Of a DNA stretch of 64,000 nt, positions 9,199 to 16,114 are shown piece after piece. The translations under genes were made by a program, and so were the position numbers. The first letter of the stretch is position 1, and the number at the start of each line of letters is the position of its first letter. This DNA comes from Streptomyces phaeofaciens (GTDB lineage: Bacteria; Actinomycetota; Actinomycetes; Streptomycetales; Streptomycetaceae): the NCBI RefSeq assembly GCF_014648915.1, contig NZ_BMSA01000015.1, forward strand, positions 1 through 64,000. Direction: 5' to 3'. The notes below the pieces were generated by a model, which saw only the letters and a list, made by a program, of their open reading frames with translations, was not told where the DNA came from and searched no databases.

Positions 9199-9876
9199 CT
9201 ACGGAAGGCGCCAGTCCACCGGCTGCCCGCCCTGCCGCACCAGGAGGTCGTTCGCCCGGCTGAACGGCCGGGAACCGAAGAACCCCCGGTCCGCCGACAT
9301 CGGCGAGGGATGCGCGGACTCGATCGCGGGGAGGTCCCCGAGCAGCGGGCGGAGATTGCGCGCGTCCCGCCCCCACAGGATGGAGACCAGCGGCTTTCCG
9401 CGCGCGGCGAGCGCCCGGATCGCCTGTTCGGTGACCTCTTCCCAGCCCTGCCCGCGGTGTGCGGCCGGCTTGCGCGGGGCCGTGGTGAGCGCCCTGTTGA
9501 GCAGCAGCACGCCCTGCTGGGTCCACGGCGTCAGATCACCGTTGGACGGCTGGGGCAGGCCCAGGTCGGAGTTCAGTTCCCGGTAGATGTTGACGAGGCT
9601 GCCGGGCAGATTCCGTACGTCCGGCGAGACCGCGAAACTCAGCCCGATCGCCATCCCGGGTGTGGGATAGGGATCCTGGCCGACGATCAGGACGCGTACG
9701 TCGTCGAAGGGCTGCTGGAAGGCCCGCAGGACATTCGCCCCGGACGGGAGATAGGTCCGCCCGGCCGCTATCTCGGCCCGGAGGAAATCCCCCATGGCCG
9801 CGACGCGTCCGGTCACGGGTTCCAGGGCCTTGGCCCAGCCTGGTTCGACGAGTTCGTTCAAAGGTCGAGGTGCCAC
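9199..9876 (-). CDS. ung: Uracil-DNA glycosylase, family 1
   Basis: Removes uracil from DNA at the first step of base-excision repair. 225 residues, the normal length for the family. The catalytic water-activating loop reads GQDPYP (Asp 68), and the DNA-intercalating Leu-loop region reads HPSPMS (His ~189). Both are the conserved family 1 motifs, in actinobacterial form (GQDPYPTPG rather than GQDPYH). The gene is divergent from the kinase-like gene at 10003 and is followed by the hairpin at 8940-8960. It is probably a chromosomal housekeeping gene marking the border of the PKS cluster. Confidence 0.95.
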   Translation of the reverse strand: MAPRPLNELVEPGWAKALEPVTGRVAAMGDFLRAEIAAGRTYLPSGANVLRAFQQPFDDVRVLIVGQDPYPTPGMAIGLSFAVSPDVRNLPGSLVNIYRELNSDLGLPQPSNGDLTPWTQQGVLLLNRALTTAPRKPAAHRGQGWEEVTEQAIRALAARGKPLVSILWGRDARNLRPLLGDLPAIESAHPSPMSADRGFFGSRPFSRANDLLVRQGGQPVDWRLP

Positions 9877-10002
9877 AACATCACTCTAGTGGCAGGCACT
9901 GACACCGCACGCAGACCACCGAAGCCCCGACGCGGACCCCGTCCCGGCACTAGCCTTCCTCGTCACATGGCGGAACGACCTGGAAGGAAGGGGCACCCGC
10001 GC

Positions 10003-11019
10003 ATGACCGTCCCCACGGCCCCCGAACGGGCCGACGGCATCCTCGCGGTGGACTCGGGCGGCTCGGGCCTGCGGGTGGCCCTCGGCACCGCCGGACGGGG
10101 CGCACTGGCCGAGCGGTCGTCCGGGGTCCCGGTACGCACCGGCGAGCGGGGCCTCGACCCCGGCCATCTGATGGGTCAACTGGTGCCCATGGTCCGGGAA
10201 CTGACGGCCGAGACCGGCGTCGTCCGGCCGGCCACGGCGGTCGTGGGAGCGGCCGGTCTTGCCACCCTCGGAGACGCCCTGCGCGACGCGCTGCCGGGCG
10301 CCCTGGCCCGGGAGTTCGGGGTCCGGACGACCGGACTGGCCGCCGACGCCGTCACCGCGTACGCCGGCGCCCTCGGGGCACGGCCGGGCGCCGTGGTCGC
10401 CGCCGGTACCGGCCTGATCGCGATCGGCACGGACCTGACGGCCTGGCGCCGGGCGGACGGCTGGGGCCATCTGCTGGGCGACTGCGGTGGCGGCGCCTGG
10501 ATCGGGCGGGCGGGCCTGGAGGCCGCGCTCCGCGCGTACGACGGCCGGCCCGGCGGCTCGGCGGCGCTGCTGGCGGCCGCCGAGGAGGAGTTCGGACCGA
10601 TGCCCGGACTGCCGGGGCGGCTCTACCCGCGCCCGGACCGGCCGGCGGCGCTCGCGTCCTTCGCGCCCCGGGTGGCCGGATGCGCCGCGCAGGACGATCC
10701 GGTGGCCGTGGACGTCCTGCGGGCGGCGGCCCGGCACATCGCCGAGTCGGCCGCCGCCGTCTGTCCGGCGGACGGGGAACCCGTCGTCGCCCTCACCGGG
10801 GGCCTGGCGGGACTGGGTGATCCGCTGCTCGTACCGCTCGCGGAGGAGTTCGCACGGCGGCTGCCGCGGGCGCGCCGGGTACCCGCCGAGGGCGACCCGC
10901 TGCACGGCGCGGTACGCGTGGCCGTCGGGCTGGCGGCGGGGGTGGTCGGTCTCCCCATCGACGGCACACTGTTCTCCGTGGTCAGAGGCGCGCGGGACAC
11001 CCCGGGGCGTACGAAGTAG
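10003..11019 (+). CDS. BadF/BadG-type ATPase, N-acetylglucosamine kinase-like
   Basis: A 338-residue sugar-kinase-fold (ASKHA) protein. Phosphate-1 motif AVDSGGSG is at ~15-22, phosphate-2 AAGTGLIAIG at ~132-141, and GDCGGGAWIG at ~160-169. These features match the BadF/BadG/BcrA/BcrD family, whose actinobacterial members are usually annotated as N-acetylglucosamine kinases. There are no iron-sulfur cysteine motifs, which argues against a 2-hydroxyacyl-CoA dehydratase activator. I chose ATG 10003 because GGAAGGAAGG ends about 11 bp upstream; an ATG at 9967 has no ribosome site. The substrate is inferred, and no sugar-uptake gene is adjacent. Confidence 0.8.
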   Translation: MTVPTAPERADGILAVDSGGSGLRVALGTAGRGALAERSSGVPVRTGERGLDPGHLMGQLVPMVRELTAETGVVRPATAVVGAAGLATLGDALRDALPGALAREFGVRTTGLAADAVTAYAGALGARPGAVVAAGTGLIAIGTDLTAWRRADGWGHLLGDCGGGAWIGRAGLEAALRAYDGRPGGSAALLAAAEEEFGPMPGLPGRLYPRPDRPAALASFAPRVAGCAAQDDPVAVDVLRAAARHIAESAAAVCPADGEPVVALTGGLAGLGDPLLVPLAEEFARRLPRARRVPAEGDPLHGAVRVAVGLAAGVVGLPIDGTLFSVVRGARDTPGRTK

Positions 11020-11190
11020 TCGTACACGGTTACCCAAAAGGGGGATTGTTCCCTTCAGGGGCAACTCGCCCGGAAAACACGCTGATCACTTCTGATCCAC
11101 ACGTAACTCATCAGACAAAACCGGACGGATACCGCTCACCTGCACCCTCCCCGAACAGGGGAGCCCAGGAAACAAGTAACATGCGGCGCC

Positions 11191-12111
11191 ATGAGCTCCC
11201 CCACTGGGCCCGCGTCCGGCCTCCCTGTACGAATGCCGCGCCCCCGACAGCCCGGACGGCACCGCCGCCCCGAGCCGTTGGCGGCGCCCGAGGGCGCACC
11301 CGCGCTCGTCCTCGCGGTCCCCGGTACCCCGACCGCCGCCACGCGCGGCCTCGCCGAGGAGATCGTGAGCATCGCCCGCTCCGAGCTGCCCGGCCTCGAC
11401 GCACGCATCGGTTACCTGGACGGGGACGACACCGACTTCCCCACGCTCCAGGCCGTCCTGGCGTACGCCTCCGAGGAGCGCACCGGCCGCTACGAGCAGG
11501 CCCGTGCCGCCGGTCTGGACGTCAAGGAGCCCAACGGTCCGGTCGCGGTCGTCGTACCGCTGCTGGCGGGGCCCGACGGCTCGCTGCTGCGGCAGGTCCG
11601 CCAGGCCGTGATGGAGAGCAAGGTCGCCGCCGACCTGACCGATGTCCTCGGCCCGCACCCGCTGCTCGCCGAGGCGCTGCACGTGCGGCTCTCCGAGGCG
11701 GGTCTGGCCCGTGCCGACCGCGCCCGGCTCTTCACGGTCGCGACGGCCGCCGACGGCATCATCCTGGCCTCCGTGGGTGGCGAGGAGGCCGTGCAGGCCG
11801 CCGGCATCACCGGCATGCTGCTCGCCGCGCGCCTGGCCGTGCCGGTGATGGCGGCGGCTCTCGACCAGGACGGTTCCATCGCGTCCGTGGCCGAGCAGCT
11901 GCGTTCCTCCGGTTCGCAGCAGCTGGCGCTGGCGCCGTACCTGATCGGCCCGGAGATCGACGCCACGCTGATCGCCGAGGCGGCCAGGGAGGCGGGCTGC
12001 GCCGCCGCCGAGGCGCTCGGCCCCTACCCGGCCATCGGCAAGCTGGCGCTGGCCAAGTACACGACCGCCCTGGGCATCGCCCAGCAGCCGCAGGGCACGC
12101 CGGCCCGCTGA
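11191..12111 (+). CDS. CbiX/sirohydrochlorin-chelatase-like protein, probably not a chelatase
   Basis: 306 residues. Two halves resemble the tandem chelatase fold: LVLAVPGTPTAATRGLAEEI at ~38-58 sits where chelatases have a V.HGS motif, and GPYPAIGKLALAKY near the C-terminus matches the HP.LA.LV..RY end. The metal-binding His of the first motif is replaced (AVPGT), and the usual second His is Tyr (GPYP). The first 30 residues are Pro/Arg-rich and disordered. Established chelatases insert cobalt or iron into tetrapyrroles; loss of the ligands suggests another role. No cobalamin or siroheme gene is nearby. A short leader and a terminator (12146-12179) bracket it as a single-gene unit. The fold assignment is moderate and the function is unknown. 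Confidence 0.65.
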   Translation: MSSPTGPASGLPVRMPRPRQPGRHRRPEPLAAPEGAPALVLAVPGTPTAATRGLAEEIVSIARSELPGLDARIGYLDGDDTDFPTLQAVLAYASEERTGRYEQARAAGLDVKEPNGPVAVVVPLLAGPDGSLLRQVRQAVMESKVAADLTDVLGPHPLLAEALHVRLSEAGLARADRARLFTVATAADGIILASVGGEEAVQAAGITGMLLAARLAVPVMAAALDQDGSIASVAEQLRSSGSQQLALAPYLIGPEIDATLIAEAAREAGCAAAEALGPYPAIGKLALAKYTTALGIAQQPQGTPAR

Positions 12112-12145
12112 CACAGGCACCGGCAGCGAAGGACGCCGCACGACG

Positions 12146-12179
12146 CGAAAGGGCCCGCCCCTCGAGAGCGGGCCCTTCG
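12146..12179. terminator. Bidirectional hairpin terminator between convergent genes
   Basis: AAGGGCCCGC pairs with GCGGGCCCTT around a 9-nt loop, with one bulged A. It lies between the CbiX-like gene (plus) and the lactonase gene (minus), in the convergent position expected for a shared terminator. Confidence 0.7.
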
Positions 12180-12341
12180 CTGCGCCCGGGGGCGAGGGGC
12201 CGCTGAGCTGCGCCCTCGGCGGGGCGGGGCGTACGGCGGACCAGGACCGGGACGGCGATCGGGACCACGAGGGGACCGCGGTCGGGACCACGCTCGGGAC
12301 CGTCTCGATCATCTCGGTCAGGGGGCCGGGGGCCCCGTGGT

Positions 12342-13391
12342 TCAGCCGAGGAGCACGCAGGACGCCGCCGGGACGGGGATCGAGCCGGTGTGGCGGGGCA
12401 GGCCCGTGGCGGGGTCGAGGGAGAACCAGGTGACGTCGCCGGAGCGCTCGTTCGCGACGTACAGGAAGGCGCCGGAGGCGTCGAGCGCCATGTCGCGCGG
12501 CCAGTCGCCCTCGCACGGCACCGTGCCGACCAGCCGCAGCACCTCTCCCCCGCCCTCCACGGCGAAGACGGAGAGCACGTCCTCACCGCGCGTCGCGGTC
12601 CACACGAACCGGCCGTCGGGCGCGACGACGATCCCCGACGGGTAGGCGTCCCCGGCGGGCGCGCCGGGCAGGACACCGGTCTCCGCCAGCGGCTTCAGCG
12701 AGCCCTCCGCGGCGTCCCAGCGGCAGACCGTGACGGTCGGGGTGAGTTCGTTGACCACGTAGGCGTACCCGCCGCCCGGGTGGAAGGCGAGGTGACGCGG
12801 CCCTGAGCCGGGGCGCAGCGCGTGCTCGCGGTGCACGACGAGACCGCCGCCGCGCAGCGCGCACACCCGCACGGAGTCCGTACCGAGGTCCACGCTGACC
12901 GCCCAGCGTCCGCTCGGATCGGGCTGCACCTGGTGGGCGTGCGGCCGCTGCTGGAAGCGGGTGTGGGGGCCGGAGCCGGTGTGGCGCAGGATCCCGGAGG
13001 CGGCACGGGCGAGGGTGCCGTCGGCGCGGACGGGCACGGCGGAGACGCTGCCGGAGCCGTAGTTGGCGGTCAGGACGTGCCCGTCGAACACGCTGAGGTG
13101 GGTCGGCCCGCTGCCGCCGACCGGCACGGGGGTCCCGGCGGGCTCGGGCACGTCACCGGTGACGCGGTAGGCGGCCACCGCGCCCTCGGCCGTCTCGCTG
13201 ACCGCGTACAGCGTGTCGCCGACGGCCGAAAGGGCCAGGTAGGAGGGATCGGGCAGGCCGTTGAGGCTGCTCAGGACGGTGAGCGCGCCGCTGTGCGGGT
13301 CCACGCCGGCCGTCACGATCCCGGGGCCGCCGGCCGCCGTGAACGAACCGATGAACGCCCGCCGTCCCCATCCGCCGAGATCTGCCACCAC
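12342..13391 (-). CDS. Lactonase family protein (seven-bladed beta-propeller, Pgl/YbhE type)
   Basis: 349 residues with the repeating blade pattern of the 6-phosphogluconolactonase YbhE family: RAFIGSFTAAGGPGI near the N-terminus, PSYLALS, GPTHLSV, RPHAHQVQPDPSG at ~150, GPRHLAFHPGG and WPRDMALDASG. The PHAH.V and PRH.AF motifs are the most conserved of the family. It probably acts in the cytoplasm, as there is no signal peptide. Related enzymes hydrolyse sugar lactones in the oxidative pentose phosphate pathway, but paralogues with other lactone substrates are common and no pathway gene is adjacent. The start is GTG at 13391 behind GAGAGGGG; a second GTG follows directly, so the first residue may be off by one. 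Confidence 0.85.
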   Translation of the reverse strand: MVADLGGWGRRAFIGSFTAAGGPGIVTAGVDPHSGALTVLSSLNGLPDPSYLALSAVGDTLYAVSETAEGAVAAYRVTGDVPEPAGTPVPVGGSGPTHLSVFDGHVLTANYGSGSVSAVPVRADGTLARAASGILRHTGSGPHTRFQQRPHAHQVQPDPSGRWAVSVDLGTDSVRVCALRGGGLVVHREHALRPGSGPRHLAFHPGGGYAYVVNELTPTVTVCRWDAAEGSLKPLAETGVLPGAPAGDAYPSGIVVAPDGRFVWTATRGEDVLSVFAVEGGGEVLRLVGTVPCEGDWPRDMALDASGAFLYVANERSGDVTWFSLDPATGLPRHTGSIPVPAASCVLLG

Positions 13392-13637
13392 TGTCCCCTC
13401 TCGGTCCGTGCTGTCCGGGGCTGACGGTAGCAGTCGATCAGCAGCGGTCTAGACCAGAGCGAGCAACGCCCCGGACCTGTTCGCGCGGGGTTTCGGCACG
13501 GCGGGCGGGCCCGCGAGCGGCTCGGTGCGAGCGTCCGGCCGGGCGTGCCGAGGCCGACCCGCGCGTACGGGCGGCGGGCGGAGCGGGCGGGAGAGGCGAC
13601 GGGCGTGCTTCCACGACACGCGAGCCCCGCCGGTCCC

Positions 13638-15149
13638 TCAGACGCGCGCCGGCACCCGCTGGGATCCGCTCAGGGGGACGGCGAGCTCCAGAAGGGCCTG
13701 TTCGAGGGCGTGCAGGTGGAGCAGGACCGGTTCGGTCTCCGTGGCCCGGGGCACGACGGAGGTTTCCGTGCGGCCGCGCCGAGCCCCGGCCGGTTCGGCG
13801 GTGAGCGCCTCGACGGCGGCCTCCACCCGCCAGCAGGCGGCGGCGAGGCGGGCGTCGTGCGAGGCCTCGGGGTCGGCGGCGACGGAGGCGAGGCCGCGTA
13901 CTTCGCGGGCGCAGTCGTCGAGCAGCGCGAGCACGTGCCGGGCGCGGGCCTTGCGGGCCCGCATGGGGGTGAGCGGATGCACCAGCGGTGCCAGGGACAG
14001 CCGGACGCGGGCGAGGATCTGCTCCAGCTCGGCCACCCGGGCGGCCGGATCCGCCGTGGGCGACCCGGCGAGCCGTGCGGCGGCCTCGGCGGTGCAGGTG
14101 TGGACGCAGCGCAGCGCCCGCTCCACCCAGGCTTCCGTCACGGAGTGCGTGGTCACCGGCAGCACCAGCAGGACGGCGAGCACCGCGCCCAGCGCCCCCA
14201 CGGCCGTCTCGGTCACCCGCAGGGCGAGCAGAGCGGGGTCGAGCAGGCCCAGCAGGCCGTAGAGCATGCTCGCCATGACCGTGACGGCGAGCATCATCCA
14301 GGTGTAGGAGACGGCGGCGGTGTAGAAGATCCCGAAGACGCTGACCGCGACGATCACGGCGGTCGCCGTCGGCGCGCCGTGCAGGGGTACGGCGACGAGC
14401 AGGCCCAGCACGATCCCGATGACGGTCCCGAGGAACCGGCGGAAGCCGCGCACGAGGGTCTCTCCGCGCGAGGTCGTGTTCACGAAGACCCACCAGGTCG
14501 CGCCCACGGCCCAGTACCACCGCTGGTCGGAGAGCGCCTGCCCGGCGGCGAGGGCGAACGCCGCGCCCATGGTCGCCTGCACCGCCTGCCGGGTGGTGAT
14601 CCGCGCGAGCCCCGGGCCACCGGTCGGCACCGCGACGGGCGCCGGTACGGGCAGCCGCCGCTCGTAGCGCCACAGCCCGAAGCGCACCGCCGACGACGCC
14701 GCCAGCGACAGCAGCACGGCCGCGTACAGCTCGGGGAGCTGGTCCGGGACGGTGTGCAGGAACTGGGCGGCGAAGTAGGTCATGAAGGCGAACACACCGA
14801 GCGAGTGGCCGCGCGGGCCCCAGCGGCGGGCGTACACCCCGGCTCCCACGACGGCGAGGAACGCCAGGTCACGGGCGAGGGGCAGGTCGTGCAGCCCGGC
14901 CGCGAGCGCGAGCACCGGCAGTCCGACGGCCGGCAGCAGCGCGGTCGTCACGGCCTGGCCGCGCACGGTCGCGTCGGTCACGGTGAACAGGGCGAGCAGC
15001 GCGGCCAGGCCACCGGTGATGGCCGCCACGAGCGAGTGCCCGGCCAGGCCGCACAGCACGACGGCGAGCCCGATGCCGAGCACCGCCCGGGAGGCGAAGC
15101 GCAGCCGTACGCGCCCCGGGTCCGGCGCCACGAACGCCCTCTTCAGCAA
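13638..15149 (-). CDS. FUSC-family membrane transporter (aromatic acid exporter-like)
   Basis: 503 residues in two repeats: a hydrophobic block (~15-155), then a second (~195-340) containing QRWYWAVGATWWVFVNTTSRGETLVRGFRR, cut here into the conserved motifs WYWA, GATWW and RGFRRFLGT. These are typical of the FUSC/AaeB/YccS proteins, which export aromatic acids and other organic anions. The C-terminal 150 residues are a helical cytoplasmic region. The start codon is TTG at 15149 with GAAAGGG about 13 bp upstream; no ATG or GTG in this frame fits better. It is divergent from the Lrp/AsnC gene, and the repeated boxes at 15331-15399 lie between them, so this regulator may control the exporter. 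Confidence 0.85.
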   Translation of the reverse strand: MLKRAFVAPDPGRVRLRFASRAVLGIGLAVVLCGLAGHSLVAAITGGLAALLALFTVTDATVRGQAVTTALLPAVGLPVLALAAGLHDLPLARDLAFLAVVGAGVYARRWGPRGHSLGVFAFMTYFAAQFLHTVPDQLPELYAAVLLSLAASSAVRFGLWRYERRLPVPAPVAVPTGGPGLARITTRQAVQATMGAAFALAAGQALSDQRWYWAVGATWWVFVNTTSRGETLVRGFRRFLGTVIGIVLGLLVAVPLHGAPTATAVIVAVSVFGIFYTAAVSYTWMMLAVTVMASMLYGLLGLLDPALLALRVTETAVGALGAVLAVLLVLPVTTHSVTEAWVERALRCVHTCTAEAAARLAGSPTADPAARVAELEQILARVRLSLAPLVHPLTPMRARKARARHVLALLDDCAREVRGLASVAADPEASHDARLAAACWRVEAAVEALTAEPAGARRGRTETSVVPRATETEPVLLHLHALEQALLELAVPLSGSQRVPARV

Positions 15150-15330
15150 TGTTGCCCCGCCCTTTCGGCACCGTGATGTGCCGCGACATGAGAAAGGCGC
15201 CGCGGGTTCCGCAGCGCCATTGACCGGTATATCTCAGCACCCGGACGGCTGATGGTTCAACCGATGCCGATACGACTGGGCCAATGGCATGGTGAAAGGG
15301 AGCGTCCGACGGCCGTCGGCGGACCAACGG

Positions 15331-15399
15331 ACCATTCGTCCGGCGAACGCCCGCATCCCCGCCGTCGGCAACCGTTCGTCCGCCGAACGCCCGCATCCC
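15331..15399. repeat. Two 29-bp direct repeats with internal dyads (candidate Lrp operator)
   Basis: Copies at 15331-15359 and 15371-15399 differ at two positions. Each contains TTCG-N5-CGAA followed by CGCCCGCATCCC. GCCGTCGGC also precedes each copy (15312 and 15361). The 40-bp period places both copies on about the same helix face, upstream of the Lrp/AsnC start codon and between divergent genes. The rest of the 15150-15464 intergenic region shows no gene. Confidence 0.6.
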
Positions 15400-15464
15400 G
15401 GGGATACGCGATCATGGTGCGGACCGCCGCACGGACACGAACGGACACGAGAGGGGCGGGCGCC

Positions 15465-15941
15465 ATGGCCGTCGACGAACTCGACACCCGCATCCTGCGG
15501 CTGCTCCTGGAGCAGCCGCGCACCAGCGTGCGGGAGTACGCCCGGATCCTCGGCGTCGCGCGCGGCACGCTCCAGGCCCGCCTCGACCGGCTGGAGCGGG
15601 ACGGTGTGATCACCGGCACCGGTCCGGCCCTCTCCCCCGCCGCGCTGGGCCACCCGGTGCTCGCGTTCGTGCACATCGAGGTCACCCAGGGCCACCTCGA
15701 CGACGTGGGCGACGCGCTGGCCGCCGTACCGGAGATCGTGGAGGCGTTCTCGATCACCGGTGGGGGCGATCTCCTGACCCGGGTCGTGGCGCGTGACAAC
15801 GCGCATCTGGAGGACGTGATCCAGAAGCTGATCAGCCTGCCCGGCGTGGTCCGCACCCGGAGCGAGGTGGCCCTGCGCGAGCGCGTGCCGCATCGACTGC
15901 TGCCGTTGGTGGAGTCGATCGGGCGGACGACGGCGAAGTAG
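15465..15941 (+). CDS. Lrp/AsnC-family transcriptional regulator
   Basis: 158 residues, the standard length. An N-terminal AsnC-type helix-turn-helix is seen in DELDTRILRLLLEQPRTS and VAREYARILGVARGTLQARL-like sequence (residues ~4-45), followed by the wHTH wing and the ligand-binding RAM domain (~70-150), with SITGGGDLLTRVVA matching the conserved G-rich ligand loop. ATG 15465 is chosen because translation from it gives the canonical N-terminus and GAGAGGGG lies 8 bp upstream; an in-frame ATG at 15414 would add 17 Arg-rich residues. Family members bind DNA as octamers and sense amino acids or related small molecules. It is divergent from the FUSC exporter and close to two repeat boxes, which suggests autoregulation and control of that exporter. 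Confidence 0.9.
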   Translation: MAVDELDTRILRLLLEQPRTSVREYARILGVARGTLQARLDRLERDGVITGTGPALSPAALGHPVLAFVHIEVTQGHLDDVGDALAAVPEIVEAFSITGGGDLLTRVVARDNAHLEDVIQKLISLPGVVRTRSEVALRERVPHRLLPLVESIGRTTAK

Positions 15942-16028
15942 CGCGCCCGGCCCGCAACTTTCCGTCCCGCCGGGACCGTTGACGCCCTGCCGTCCCCCCT
16001 TTAACGTCTGGTCGACCGTTCGCACGAC

Positions 16029-16044
16029 GTTCGCAATGTCGAAC
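16029..16044. promoter_or_regulatory. Inverted repeat upstream of GH127 gene, candidate operator
   Basis: GTTCG, 6-bp spacer, CGAAC. It is located 70 bp before the GH127 start codon, close to TTGACG (16048-16053). A substrate-responsive repressor site would be expected for a secreted arabinofuranosidase, but no regulator gene is adjacent. Confidence 0.35.
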
Positions 16045-16114
16045 AATTTGACGGGCCGACCGACCGCCCCCTCCGGGCCGGCCGTACGCCCCTCGTGGAC
16101 CGGAGGAGCAGCAC

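Noticed and set aside
13446..13455. Palindrome GGTCTAGACC considered as an operator
   Set aside because: Short, and it lies in a region without a clear promoter for the downstream gene.
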